From NCBI RefSeq assembly GCF_021738965.1, contig NZ_JAKKOQ010000005.1:367011-431010 (forward strand): a stretch of DNA of 64,000 bases. Reading direction: 5' to 3'. The notes below the pieces were generated by a model, which worked only from the letters and a program-made list of their open reading frames with translations, had not been told where the DNA came from and searched no databases. The stretch's first letter is position 1; every line of letters starts with the position of its first letter. The translations under genes were made by a program, and so were the position numbers. This document shows, piece after piece, positions 53,993 through 63,591 of this stretch. This stretch comes from Gordonia zhenghanii (lineage in GTDB: Bacteria; Actinomycetota; Actinomycetes; Mycobacteriales; Mycobacteriaceae).

Positions 53993-55531
53993 GTGGCACA
54001 GCAGGATCCATCGGCACCGGTCCCGGCTCTGCGCGTACGGCAGTGGTTAGCCGAGTGGAACGAGCTAACTTACGATGAATCACAGAGGCAAGCGCGCCCC
54101 AAAGAACACTTCTACTTGTTCTCTCTCCCCGCTTCGCAGCTACGCAAGCTTGCGGGGATCTATCGTCGTTCCACTGACGTCATCGCACCCCGAAAAGACG
54201 ATCTGGGTATTCAGCGCAAGCATGACCCGGAACGTAGCGAAGAAATTAGGAGATACGTCGAGGGTGGATACCCTTGGTCTGGCCTCAGTGACGCGAAGCG
54301 TCGTAACACAGAGAACGACAGCCTTAAGAAGCCAGGGTGGCTACCCACGGCGGTTGTGGTAAATATTCTCACAGAGGGCGATATCCGATCCGGAAAAACC
54401 GCGACAGCCGACAACGTAATTCGCGTCACTGACGATGCGGAATCGACCTCCGCATCGCTATACCTGCCTTCTTTGGCAGAAGATGATGGGGATCGAATCC
54501 CACCTATTGAGGTCATTGATGGTCAGCACCGGCTCTTCGCGTTCGACGATGACGATGACGATGCAGATGTTGAAGACTATTATCTGCCAGTAGTCGCATT
54601 TCACGGGTTGGATATATCTTGGCAGGCCTACCTCTTCTGGACAATTAACATCAAGCCCAAGAAGATCAATCCTTCACTAGCATTCGATCTCTACCCTTTG
54701 CTCCGCGAGCAGGACTGGCTAGAGAGTGGCGAAGTAGTACATGTCTATCGCGAAAGCCGCGCACAGGAGCTTACAGAGGCACTTTGGTCTAGCCCTGATA
54801 GTCCTTGGTACCGCCGAATCAACATGCTTGGGGGGACGCGAAAAGAGAACGGGCCGGTGACTCAGGCGGCGTTCATTCGCAGCTTGACAGCGAGCATGGT
54901 TAAATCATGGCGATCATATAAGGGACCGGGAGGAATCTTCGGTGGAACGCCTGACAGTAGCGATGGGCTTTCCTGGTCCAGATTGCAGCAGTCGGCATTT
55001 CTCTTAACTGCTTGGAAGCTGCTTGCGGAGAAGACCAAGCAAGCGAAGCCTGAGTGGGCGGAGATCTTGCGAGAACAGGCCGCCGAACTAGACGATCTGA
55101 GTGAGGTTCGAGTAACGTACCATGATCCCGCGTTTACTGGTGCGCATACTTTGCTCGCTACCGACCAGGGCGTGCGAGGTTTCCAGTACATAGTAAATGA
55201 TCTCTGTTTCATTCGACAGAAAGAGCTGAAGCTCGCTGATTGGCAAGATTTTTCCGATTTTGCTGATGTCACTCCTGAGAACGTTGCGGTCACAGCGGAG
55301 ACGCTAAAAGAACAGCCGGTGTTGGCGTTCCTGAATCATCTTTGCGAGGCGCTGACAACGTTTGACTGGAGGACGAGTGGTGCCCCCGATCTTGACGAGC
55401 AGGCACGGCTAGCGAAAGCAGCGCTGCGCGGAAGCGGAGGATATAAGGAACTCCGGTCGCAGCTAGCCAATCATTTGCGAGCGTCTAGTTTTACTGACAT
55501 TGCAAGTGCGGCAAACTACCTCGGTTCTTGA
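53993..55531 (+). CDS. DGQHR-domain (DndB-like) protein
   Basis: 512 residues from a GTG with GAGGAG seven bases upstream. The DGQHR motif is at 176-180 in IPPIEVIDGQHRLFAF, followed by an Asp run (185-190). A ParB/DndB-type core continues with YLPVVAFHGLDISWQAYLFWTINIKPKKINPSL. Proteins of this family act in DNA-modification systems (DndB in phosphorothioation, DpdB in deazaguanine modification). Here neither dnd nor dpd partners are present; it is first in a unit with an unknown protein and an adenine methyltransferase. Base composition is more AT-rich than the flanks. Confidence 0.85.
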   Translation: MAQQDPSAPVPALRVRQWLAEWNELTYDESQRQARPKEHFYLFSLPASQLRKLAGIYRRSTDVIAPRKDDLGIQRKHDPERSEEIRRYVEGGYPWSGLSDAKRRNTENDSLKKPGWLPTAVVVNILTEGDIRSGKTATADNVIRVTDDAESTSASLYLPSLAEDDGDRIPPIEVIDGQHRLFAFDDDDDDADVEDYYLPVVAFHGLDISWQAYLFWTINIKPKKINPSLAFDLYPLLREQDWLESGEVVHVYRESRAQELTEALWSSPDSPWYRRINMLGGTRKENGPVTQAAFIRSLTASMVKSWRSYKGPGGIFGGTPDSSDGLSWSRLQQSAFLLTAWKLLAEKTKQAKPEWAEILREQAAELDDLSEVRVTYHDPAFTGAHTLLATDQGVRGFQYIVNDLCFIRQKELKLADWQDFSDFADVTPENVAVTAETLKEQPVLAFLNHLCEALTTFDWRTSGAPDLDEQARLAKAALRGSGGYKELRSQLANHLRASSFTDIASAANYLGS

Positions 55532-56870
55532 AGTGGCAGCTCGTATACAGCAGCCCCTGAGTGCTGCAAAACGCACGTTTCTTGAGCGAGCCTCGCGTCA
55601 AGAAGTCATCAATGCCCTGAGCAGCATCTCAATTCCGGAAACTGCCGAATGGCTTGACTCCAACAACCCATATAGCCAGATGGCACAAGACCGTATCGAA
55701 GCCGACGGTAAAACTGTTCCTGCCGCGACTCAAGGAGAATTTGCAAAATATCTGGCTGCGAGCTCCTTTGTTCACTGTGGCGACTCTTGGGGGTATCTTG
55801 GTCGCGCCATCGATGCGTTGATACGTGGCGACCTCCACGGAGCCGTGCATCTCACTTATTACGCCGAACTGAGGGGGGCTATCTCTCTCCTTGCCTCGGA
55901 AGGGATCTATATTGGCAACAGCGTTAATTTTGTGTTGACAGCTGGCGGCGCGGTCGATCTCGTGACAAAAGATCCCACTCATAGCGCGGCTTGGATGTAT
56001 TTGTCGGCATGGAACGATCAGGTTCGTTCAAAGTCGCTGATCTCCAAAGTTCTGCGACCAGGCGGAACAACTCTTAGTGTTTGGGCGCAGAATATGCCTT
56101 CTGGTGGTGTGAACTCGGTAGTTTCTGAGCTTCTGACTCGTATGGCGTTCGATCTGCAGTCATTCGCAAATGACCGTTCCCGGCGAAACACGGCGAGCTA
56201 TACGCCCACCCGGCTGGTCATCGAGGATCTTAGCGTTGAGGTGACTGCTAGTGCGGTTTCAAGGTTCTGGCAGGTGCTTGAGCCGAGTTCCCGTGGAACT
56301 TTCCCTATTATGGATCAGCTTCTACTAAAGGACGTTCTCAAGGCATCGTATGCTCCTACTCATCAGGAAGTAGATGACAGCGGAGATTTCACCGGTGAGA
56401 TCGATTGGACTGAGTGGGAACATTGGCTCCGGCATGTCGCTCCTGCGTCGATTCCGGGTACCGCTCTTTTCCAAGAACTTCTGTCGATGCCCGCTCAACC
56501 TGTTCTATCGGCTCTGTTCGACGCGGGTAACAACTCGGTTCAACCAGCTGAGTTCATTGAAGCAATGCTTTCTCGAACATCCGTATTATTGCGGCTGGCT
56601 ACCGGATCATGCGTGCACCTCCTTGAAGACTCAGGACTTTCGGAGGCGAACATCGCACCGTGGGTCCAGTCGCTCAGCGTCGTTCGTGGGCTCTGGGAGG
56701 CCGATGATCTCCCGGAGGACATGCTCGATCTTTGGTCAGATATCGAAGATGCCCGAGTGACACTTGATTCGACGACTTATGCGAGCCCGCATGCTCTCCT
56801 CAATGCCGTCGGATCCCAACTCCTAACTCTTGGGCAGGCGGAGCGTGTAGTCGCATGGAGTTTCGCTTGA
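55500..56870 (+). CDS. Unknown protein of the DGQHR-methyltransferase module
   Basis: 456 residues from a TTG overlapping the DGQHR gene by 32 bases; GTGs at 55506 and 55533 are alternatives and none has a good ribosome site. It looks like a soluble helical protein with no recognised motif. A notable central stretch is LHGAVHLTYYAELRGAISLLASEGIYIGN. Its tight placement between a DGQHR protein and a methyltransferase suggests a part in the same complex. Low GC at third positions matches those neighbours. Confidence 0.7.
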   Translation: MQVRQTTSVLEVAARIQQPLSAAKRTFLERASRQEVINALSSISIPETAEWLDSNNPYSQMAQDRIEADGKTVPAATQGEFAKYLAASSFVHCGDSWGYLGRAIDALIRGDLHGAVHLTYYAELRGAISLLASEGIYIGNSVNFVLTAGGAVDLVTKDPTHSAAWMYLSAWNDQVRSKSLISKVLRPGGTTLSVWAQNMPSGGVNSVVSELLTRMAFDLQSFANDRSRRNTASYTPTRLVIEDLSVEVTASAVSRFWQVLEPSSRGTFPIMDQLLLKDVLKASYAPTHQEVDDSGDFTGEIDWTEWEHWLRHVAPASIPGTALFQELLSMPAQPVLSALFDAGNNSVQPAEFIEAMLSRTSVLLRLATGSCVHLLEDSGLSEANIAPWVQSLSVVRGLWEADDLPEDMLDLWSDIEDARVTLDSTTYASPHALLNAVGSQLLTLGQAERVVAWSFA

Positions 56871-56910
56871 GGTCTGGAGTGAGCATGACACAGAGAGTCG
56901 GAGCGCTCGC

Positions 56911-58155
56911 GTGAAGTATATGGGAAGCAAGAGCGCCCTACTCCGAGGAGAGTTGGGGGAGATCCTCGTCGCGTCTAGCGCGGGCGCCTCGCGGTTCGTG
57001 GATCTGTTCTCTGGCTCTGGCTCTGTCAGCCACTACGTTGCGGAGAACATCAACATCCCTGTATTGAGTGTTGACTTACAGCACTACTCGAAAATACTTG
57101 CCGAGAGCATTACGGGCCGGGATTGCCCTCAGACTGACGGTCCGATTATTAACAAGTGGACGGCGGACGTGGGTAGGGGGCTACTCGACGATGCGATCTA
57201 TGAGGCTCTGCGCGAGCCAATTGCGCGCCTCGGAAAGGCGACTGTCCTACGATCCCGACGTAGTTCCGAAAGAACAGTCGGCGTCGGATTTGTAACTCAG
57301 CATTATGGGGGGCACTATTTCTCGCCGCAACAAGCGTATTCGCTAGATCGACTGTATGAGGAGCTTCCGAAAGAGGAACCCGATCGAACACTATGTCTCG
57401 CCGCTCTGCTCCATACGGCTAGCATTTGCGCAGCCGCTCCCGGACACACTGCGCAGCCGTTTCAACCCACCCCCAAATTGTTGCCATACATAAAGTCCGC
57501 CTGGAGCAGAGACCCTGTCCACGAATGTCAACGACAAGTCTCAATCCTCGCAGCACGGCATGCAAAGGTGAAGGGGCAAGCTCGTGTGGGTGACGCTCTC
57601 GAAGCCGTATCTAGTCTGGGTGACGAAGATCTTGTGTTCTGCGACCCTCCTTATTCCGCTGTTCAGTACAGTCGCTTTTACCATGTGCTAGAGGGAATTT
57701 CTCGAGGTGGCTGGAATGGCGTATTTGGCGCAGGTAGGTCACCTGCGCGCGGATATCGAGAGTCGTCCGACTTCAGCATGAAAGCTCAGGCCTCTAGCGC
57801 TATGGCACAACTCCTCAGCGCTCTTCGAGAAAGATCGTGCAGGGTGCTGGTGACATTCCCTGACGCTGATGCAAGCAATGGGCTCAGCAGTAGTGACATT
57901 GTGGCCCTGGCTGGCGATTCATGGCATGTTCGTGAACACTACGTTGATTCGACCCACAGCACGCTGGGAGGGAGCTCAAGCCAAGGGGGAAGGGGTGGGA
58001 GACGAGCTCTGAAAGAAGCGGTTCTTCTTTTCGAGCCACGCACAGCGATTATTTCGTTGCTGGAAAGCCGTCGACCAGAACGACAAGACGTACTCTCGGT
58101 ACCTCACACTTCGGAAGCGGCATCTGCTGTCGCAACAGCGGCAACTGTTAGCTGA
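56911..58155 (+). CDS. Adenine-specific DNA methyltransferase, D12 (Dam-like) class
   Basis: 414 residues from a GTG with GGAG seven bases upstream. The start VKYMGSKSALL and FVDLFSGSGSVSHYVA (SAM-binding motif I) then, far downstream, FCDPPYSAVQYSRFYHVLE (catalytic DPPY) give the order of D12 class N6-adenine methyltransferases. It modifies adenine in duplex DNA at an unknown site. There is no separate nuclease gene beside it; the DGQHR protein and the unknown protein precede it in one unit. The last 40 residues are Ala/Ser/Val-rich. Confidence 0.85.
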   Translation: MKYMGSKSALLRGELGEILVASSAGASRFVDLFSGSGSVSHYVAENINIPVLSVDLQHYSKILAESITGRDCPQTDGPIINKWTADVGRGLLDDAIYEALREPIARLGKATVLRSRRSSERTVGVGFVTQHYGGHYFSPQQAYSLDRLYEELPKEEPDRTLCLAALLHTASICAAAPGHTAQPFQPTPKLLPYIKSAWSRDPVHECQRQVSILAARHAKVKGQARVGDALEAVSSLGDEDLVFCDPPYSAVQYSRFYHVLEGISRGGWNGVFGAGRSPARGYRESSDFSMKAQASSAMAQLLSALRERSCRVLVTFPDADASNGLSSSDIVALAGDSWHVREHYVDSTHSTLGGSSSQGGRGGRRALKEAVLLFEPRTAIISLLESRRPERQDVLSVPHTSEAASAVATAATVS

Positions 58156-58235
58156 GCGTCAAAGTCGTTGGCTAGGTTCTCATTCTGCTGCCTACGCAAT
58201 CGCTATGCGGAGGATCCTTGGGATGGCCAACTGTC

Positions 58236-58649
58236 AGGCTATGGCTCGTCACGAATACGACACGACCGGTGGCGCGGAGGTGTGGCAACGCGGTACCGAG
58301 GCATGGCACTGGGGGCGGCACTCGAAGGGCTGTGGACCTGGGCTGACCAGAATGCCGGAATTCTGCCCGCAAACTCGCAAAGGTTCAAACCTAGCGAGAA
58401 TACGCACCGCCGCGACTGATTGACGGCGACATGCACCCACTCAGATATTCGTCACGGTGACATATTTCCGGGGTGGCTCGTTGTAGCCACAGCCTAACCA
58501 TGGGGCATGTTTCAGGAATTTCCCAGCAAGGGGCAGTCAGGCTGCGTGATCAGAACGAGCACAAGACTGCCGCAAGCCGCCCCAGCAGGCATTGGCGGCA
58601 TAACGAACACCGCGCCAACTAGGCTGACAGATCGCCAACTCGGCTGGCA
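58236..58649. repeat. Right, collapsed copy of the SDR/HxlR region
   Basis: 58239-58301 matches 44984-45045 (inside the SDR gene), then without a break 58298-58649 matches 45708-46088 (end of HxlR and its tail). The missing part corresponds to 45046-45704, and the intact locus has CATCGAGG at both edges (45038-45045, 45705-45712), so the deletion lies at an 8-base microhomology. Neither gene can function here. The rest of 58,156-58,745 holds no gene. Confidence 0.82.
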
Positions 58650-58745
58650 GGTAACAGGACGAGTCGTCTCACCTGTTTGCACTCGCAACTGGTAACGAGA
58701 CGTGTTGAGGTAGGGCGAGTTGTCGCTGTAGTTACCATCGGAAGT

Positions 58746-59367
58746 GTGAGTCAGCCGATCGAGCAACGCTGGAACCACAACATCCACTATCACCGAATCG
58801 TGCTAGGGGCGATACCTGCGGGAGCGGTCTCCGCGCTCGACGTCGGGACGGGTGACGGACTCCTCGCAAGGGAATTGGCCCAACGACTTCCTGACGTCAC
58901 GGCGATTGACGTCGACCGAGACATCGTGGGTTCCACGCGCGCAGAGTTCGATGCGGTCGACTTCGTCGTCGGCGATGTCATGACGCATGAGTTCCACCGA
59001 CAGTTCGACGTCGTAGCCTCCGTGGCCACCTTGCACCATCTGGATGACTTATCGGCCGCTCTACGTCGTCTCGCCGATCTGACCTCACCTGGTGGGGTCT
59101 TGGTAGTAGTTGGACTCGCACGGCCGACTCGCTGGAGTGACTTCGCTATGGATGCAGTTGGAGTCATCCAGCACCGATGGCTGTCCGTGGCGTCACGGGC
59201 TCTGGGAACACTCCGCGCCGACAGTCTGGCCGCCGGCACACTCGTACCAAGAGATATATCGGTCCGCCGTCGCTGAGCTCCCGGGAGTCTCATGGAAGAA
59301 GCTCCCGTTGTTCAGGTACTCGCTGACCTGGCGCAAACCAGAGATGATTTCGAACGGCGGAAACTGA
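58746..59367 (+). pseudogene. Frameshifted class I SAM methyltransferase
   Basis: From a GTG with TACCAT seven bases upstream, the frame gives ALDVGTGDGLLARELAQRLPDVTAIDVD (SAM motif), VVASVATLHHLDD and LTSPGGVLVVVGLARPTRWSD, then ends abruptly at 59276. The typical family C-terminus, HSYQEIYRSAVAELPGVSWKKLPLFRYSLTWRKPE, continues in the +1 frame to 59367. The shift lies at about 59225-59245. The product would be a truncated small-molecule methyltransferase unless the shift is a sequence error. Confidence 0.75.
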
Positions 59368-59582
59368 CAGCAGAACAACACCTTTCATCGGTCTCACTCG
59401 TCTTAGTTGACTGACAACGAGACGTGCGATGTAGGACGAGCTGCTTCTTCAAGTCACGATTCAGAACCGAATCTGCCGGGGTTTACGATGGGGCAATCCC
59501 GGCTCTTGCCGACTCGTGAACGGCCCGTGATCGCTGACCACACGCGAACCCCTGCGCCGTATATCGTGGGCTCTGAGAGCGC

Positions 59583-59610
59583 GCGATGTCCGCGTTGTCG
59601 CGGACATCGC
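59583..59610. promoter_or_regulatory. Perfect hairpin immediately before the DUF4365 gene
   Basis: GCGATGTCCGCG (59583-59594) pairs perfectly with CGCGGACATCGC (59599-59610) around TTGT, three bases before the GGAGGAG ribosome site (59614-59620). It could be an operator, or an RNA stem affecting translation. A TATATC box lies upstream near 59560. Apart from this, 59,368-59,626 shows nothing. Confidence 0.65.
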
Positions 59611-59626
59611 AACGGAGGAGGCGAAG

Positions 59627-62434
59627 GTGCGGGCGCCTAAGAACGAAGCTACGGGAAGTTCGGGTGAGTCTGAGGTCTTGGCGCAGTTCGAGCGTTTGGG
59701 CTGGGGTGGGGTGATCGATAGCCGGCACGACACAGGGACCGACCTGTATCTGCGACCGCGGGACGCCCGCCGATACGAACTCGGCGCCGTGATGGGTGCC
59801 CAGGTCAAGACGGGACCGTCCTACTTCAGATCACCGCAAAAGGATTCCGACGGCACGATCACCGGGTGGTGGTTTACCGAGGACGACCGTGAACACTTCG
59901 ACTACTGGCTCCGGCACGCTCTACCGCACGTGATGGCCCTGCGCGACCAAGACAGCAACCTCACGTACTGGGTTCACATCACCCCCGAGCAAGTCGTCTC
60001 GACCGGTAAGGGTGCAAAGATGCTTGTGCCGGCCTCACAAACAGTTGACGCCAACCACAACGAAGCACTTTCCGACGTTGCCCTGACACAGCTTCCAACC
60101 CCGGCCTGGGACGGGACGGCGTGGACCGGAGCCGCGCACCTCGCATCAGCAGCCGGAATCAGGCATGCCCTCATCACACCCCGACTCATCGCACCCCACC
60201 CGAACCTTGCCCCAGATTCGATCACTGGGGTCGAAGCCCTCGCGATGCAAATGCTGTTCCGGGACGACCTCGAACGGATTCTGGAACCGATGAGCCTACC
60301 AATCGCACGAGAGAGTGACGCTCAGCAGAAGGGCCTGGCCCTCGGCGCTGCACGAAAGGCCGAGGACTGGTGCTGGCGCGCTACTGCCGCTCTTCATCTC
60401 CGGCACTACAAAGGAGAGCCCGCCGACCTACTTCGGCTAGCCGACTTAGATTTGACGCCGTCTGAACGCGCCGCGGCATCCGTCCTCTGCTGTGTCTATC
60501 ACTTCGACGAGAACGATCCTGATGCGGCGCTCGAGGTGCTCGACGACGCCCTTGCACATGACGATTACTCCCCGGTGGATCACGCATGGCTCGAAGCTCA
60601 ACGAGCACGGACGCTGCTAGAGGTCGGACGACACGAGGAGGCTTTCGACCTCGCGATGAAGGCCCAGCGCATCCACAGGGAAGCACCGTCAGACGCCACA
60701 GCCGCGGCCATCGCAGGAACGTGTGCGATGACGTCGTTCAAGGCAACCGGCTGGATGCAGGGCGACATCGCGAACACCATCCAGCGGGGTGACAACCCAG
60801 CGTCCTGGTGGAGAACACAGGTGATGTCCTACGGCCTGTCCGCTCATCTCTCGGAGGAATTCCGGAGGTGGAGCGAAGATACGGCGATTAGGATCGGGAA
60901 CTCAGACGCCGCCCATAAACGACTCCTCTCCGCCGCGTTGCTGTCCTCATGCGCTGCTGACCATGACGGATGGCGTGGCGCAATCGGCGCTCTCGCCGAG
61001 CATTTCCTTGTCACTACCGACCCCACAGACAATCCCGGCAAAATCGCTGGGCAGCTCACTCTTCTCCGTCTCTCCGGTGACAGCACGAGCACTGCGCGCG
61101 CAACTCGACACATCGTGCGCAGGGGTCCAACAATCGCCGCCAGGATCTCGGCGAGTGACGTGAACTTGTCCCGATCAACCCGAACAACCGCTTCGGCAGA
61201 TATCGAACTTCTGACGGCCGCCGGCGACGTTCTCGAACCGGCATACGCCGACCAAATCTGCACGTGGGCCTTAGCGACTCTCCAAGAGCCACAGGCGTAC
61301 AGGGAACGTGTTCGGCCTACATTCATCGTGCTCTACAAGATCATCGATCTACTGAAGGCCATGGTCTGGACGTTGAGCGAGGACGCCCTTCACAACGTGA
61401 TCGACTACTTCCTCGACCAACCACCGGTCACCGACGATGGAACCGCGCAGACACTCGCCCCGCTGATCCGTGCGATTCCCGAAACCGCCTGGCGTGAAAA
61501 CGACCGACAGCGCGCGGCAATCCGGGCTGAGGGCGACGCACCCTACCTACGCGAGGAATTCCTGGCGATCGCTGCTCCTGCAATCGAGGAAAGCCGTGAG
61601 CAAATCCTTCAACGAGCCCAGGCCGGGGAGTTGATCATCTTCCAAGCCATCGACGACGTGCGAACGCTGCCCACCGACGCCGTCAACGCCCTCGCCGACC
61701 GCCTGTGCAGCGCCGTCGACGATCTCATCGCGAAAGCCAGCAAAGGCGCATACGGGCGTGGCGGCCTCGACCCCGGTCACGCACTGACCTTGCTCGGTGT
61801 CTGGCACCCTTCGAGTGTGCGGTGGGATCGTATCGAAGCTCTGTTGACAGCTCCCAGGGTCCTACCTCGACAACAGTCTGCCGCCTTGCAAGTACTCGCC
61901 ATCCATGGAGTTGCACTCACTGATTCCGTCAAGACACAACTAGTCGAAGCCACGTCCACTCTTCGGAGCCGAGAGCCAGCGCAAACGTTCTCCGATGATA
62001 GCGAAGACATCCGAGGTCTCGCCGCCGAAGCACTCGCCGCACTCACGGATGAGGCCTACCGCGAATCCTTGATACGAAAACTTCTCTGCGGCGATAGTGC
62101 TTGCCGCGCGGCAAGTGCACGGATCATCGAGCGTTTCGGCGACAAGGCAGAGTCCGAACTTCTTCTCGCCCTAGCGGGTGACGCAGACGAAACCGTACGC
62201 AACGCGGCACTCGGCGGACTGAGCAAGCTGGTCGTTGCCGATCGCGCATCTCTAGAAATCGTGACAGTCCTGTCGGAGGTCCTGGAAACTGGCGGAACTT
62301 GGAGCGCCGCATCGATCGTTCCCCGGCTCCACACGCCTTCGGACGTGCCAGCAGTTTCTAAACTGCTGGCCATAGCCACCCAGCACCCATCTTCACAGAT
62401 TCGCCAGGCTGCCCGCGAGAGCACCACCGACTGA
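59627..62434 (+). CDS. DUF4365 nuclease-domain protein with helical-repeat body
   Basis: 935 residues from a GTG six bases after GGAGGAG. The N-terminal 130 residues match DUF4365, a PD-(D/E)xK-like domain: Glu14/Glu16, Gly-Thr-Asp at 37-39 and Gln59-Val-Lys61. About 250-450 looks like TPR-type helical pairs (EVLDDALAHDDYSPVDHAWLEAQRARTLLEVGRHEEAFDLAMKA). The end, about 770-930, looks like HEAT repeats (IRGLAAEALAALTDEAYRE, LALAGDADETVRNAALGGLSKL). Such architecture suggests a target-sensing nuclease of a defence system acting alone. Not a described protein to my knowledge. Confidence 0.78.
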   Translation: MRAPKNEATGSSGESEVLAQFERLGWGGVIDSRHDTGTDLYLRPRDARRYELGAVMGAQVKTGPSYFRSPQKDSDGTITGWWFTEDDREHFDYWLRHALPHVMALRDQDSNLTYWVHITPEQVVSTGKGAKMLVPASQTVDANHNEALSDVALTQLPTPAWDGTAWTGAAHLASAAGIRHALITPRLIAPHPNLAPDSITGVEALAMQMLFRDDLERILEPMSLPIARESDAQQKGLALGAARKAEDWCWRATAALHLRHYKGEPADLLRLADLDLTPSERAAASVLCCVYHFDENDPDAALEVLDDALAHDDYSPVDHAWLEAQRARTLLEVGRHEEAFDLAMKAQRIHREAPSDATAAAIAGTCAMTSFKATGWMQGDIANTIQRGDNPASWWRTQVMSYGLSAHLSEEFRRWSEDTAIRIGNSDAAHKRLLSAALLSSCAADHDGWRGAIGALAEHFLVTTDPTDNPGKIAGQLTLLRLSGDSTSTARATRHIVRRGPTIAARISASDVNLSRSTRTTASADIELLTAAGDVLEPAYADQICTWALATLQEPQAYRERVRPTFIVLYKIIDLLKAMVWTLSEDALHNVIDYFLDQPPVTDDGTAQTLAPLIRAIPETAWRENDRQRAAIRAEGDAPYLREEFLAIAAPAIEESREQILQRAQAGELIIFQAIDDVRTLPTDAVNALADRLCSAVDDLIAKASKGAYGRGGLDPGHALTLLGVWHPSSVRWDRIEALLTAPRVLPRQQSAALQVLAIHGVALTDSVKTQLVEATSTLRSREPAQTFSDDSEDIRGLAAEALAALTDEAYRESLIRKLLCGDSACRAASARIIERFGDKAESELLLALAGDADETVRNAALGGLSKLVVADRASLEIVTVLSEVLETGGTWSAASIVPRLHTPSDVPAVSKLLAIATQHPSSQIRQAARESTTD

Positions 62435-62448
62435 GTGTTCCGGGCGCA

Positions 62449-62763
62449 CTACTTATTGGGTAGCGCGCGGACTTGCTCAAGGGCATGCTCAACAAGAGCC
62501 GGCAAATCCTCAGTTTCGGAATCGACGTCGAACGAGCGCCAGTTTCGCATTGGACGGCCGGGCATGGCGTCGCCGGCGCGCGGGTCGGAGGAAAGCCATT
62601 CTGCATCAGGATCCACCCGCACGAGCAGTCCGTCATCTCCCACTGCAACCGTCATGTGGCCGTTCACTATGAATGCGAGACCACCGAACATCGACTTCTC
62701 TGTCGGCGCGTGGTCGGAGAGAAGGACGCGTACTCGTTGAGAAAGATTCTCATCGATAGCCAT
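62449..62763 (-). CDS. TfoX N-terminal-domain protein
   Basis: 104 residues from ATG 62763, which has TATCCT six bases upstream on its strand, a leaderless layout; an ATG seven codons earlier falls inside that box. SMFGGLAFIVNGHMTVAVGDDGLLVRVDPD is the TfoX/Sxy N-terminal fold, with a C-terminal LVEHALEQVRALP helix. In gammaproteobacteria TfoX activates competence; the single-domain actinobacterial forms are of unknown role. It converges on the DUF4365 gene. Confidence 0.85.
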   Translation of the reverse strand: MAIDENLSQRVRVLLSDHAPTEKSMFGGLAFIVNGHMTVAVGDDGLLVRVDPDAEWLSSDPRAGDAMPGRPMRNWRSFDVDSETEDLPALVEHALEQVRALPNK

Positions 62764-62853
62764 ATGCTTAGGATACAGCCACATCGCGGACCATGTACGA
62801 GATACCTGAGCCTCGCAGCGTGCGCCAGCCGATGGCCATTAGCCGAGGATGCA

Positions 62854-63480
62854 CTACGGTGCAATCCGGGTGCGCAGCAATTCAGTGCCGTCGCCAGTTA
62901 GCGCACTAAGCGCAGTGCCACGGCCTGTTATCGCAAGCAGTAGCGCGGGTGCAGGTCCTCGGACCGTGGCGCCGGTTCCATGAGTCCAGTCAAGATCCGT
63001 GGCCTCGAAGCGGATGCCGCTCATCGTTCCTTTGCCAACGATCCCTGACGGGGCCTTGGCTACCGCGTTGAGCGCCGTTAGGGCCCGGTCGCTAGGGATG
63101 TCGTAGGGCAAGCCGAGAGGCCATCGGATATCTAGCCCATGTAATAGGACGTCGGTCAGCGGCGCCTCGGGACCTTCGCCTGGCGGTGTGAACCGAGTAT
63201 CGGCTTTCTGATCGAGAATCCTGATGAGCTCCTCGAATGGGTGGGCGGCCTGCCGTCGCGTCAAACGTTCGTTTGCGCGGTCGAAGTTTCCGGCGGCAAG
63301 AATCATGGCGATCGCGAACTTTGGAATACTGACTTCTAGCGGCATGGTGAGGTGCGCGACCACATCGTGCACAGTCCAGGCATTACAGAGGCTTTGGGCT
63401 GCCTGTTCGTCATTTGTGAGAATCGAGAGTTGTTCGGATAGTCGGCGGCGCTCATCTGCAATCGCAGCGAAGATGTCCAC
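62854..63480 (-). CDS. Maleylpyruvate-isomerase-family mycothiol-dependent enzyme
   Basis: 208 residues from GTG 63480 (VDIFAAIADERRRLSEQL); a TTG 12 codons upstream is the alternative and neither has good ribosome spacing. The DinB-like fold is marked by LCNAWTVHDVVAHLTMPLEV, with metal-site histidine in VHDVVAHL, and VLLHGLDIRWPLGLP. A conserved second domain ends in LLLAITGRGTALSALTGDG, typical of the mycothiol-dependent maleylpyruvate isomerase group. Substrate not predictable. Confidence 0.82.
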   Translation of the reverse strand: MDIFAAIADERRRLSEQLSILTNDEQAAQSLCNAWTVHDVVAHLTMPLEVSIPKFAIAMILAAGNFDRANERLTRRQAAHPFEELIRILDQKADTRFTPPGEGPEAPLTDVLLHGLDIRWPLGLPYDIPSDRALTALNAVAKAPSGIVGKGTMSGIRFEATDLDWTHGTGATVRGPAPALLLAITGRGTALSALTGDGTELLRTRIAP

Positions 63481-63591
63481 CCTCCGATCATGTCGCGACC
63501 CGGTCGCGTACGCCAACTCGAGGAGGGTCGAGACTAGGAAGTGAGTTAAGTACTCCAGCTACGAGCGTTCAGTAGACCGACGTGCGCTAAG

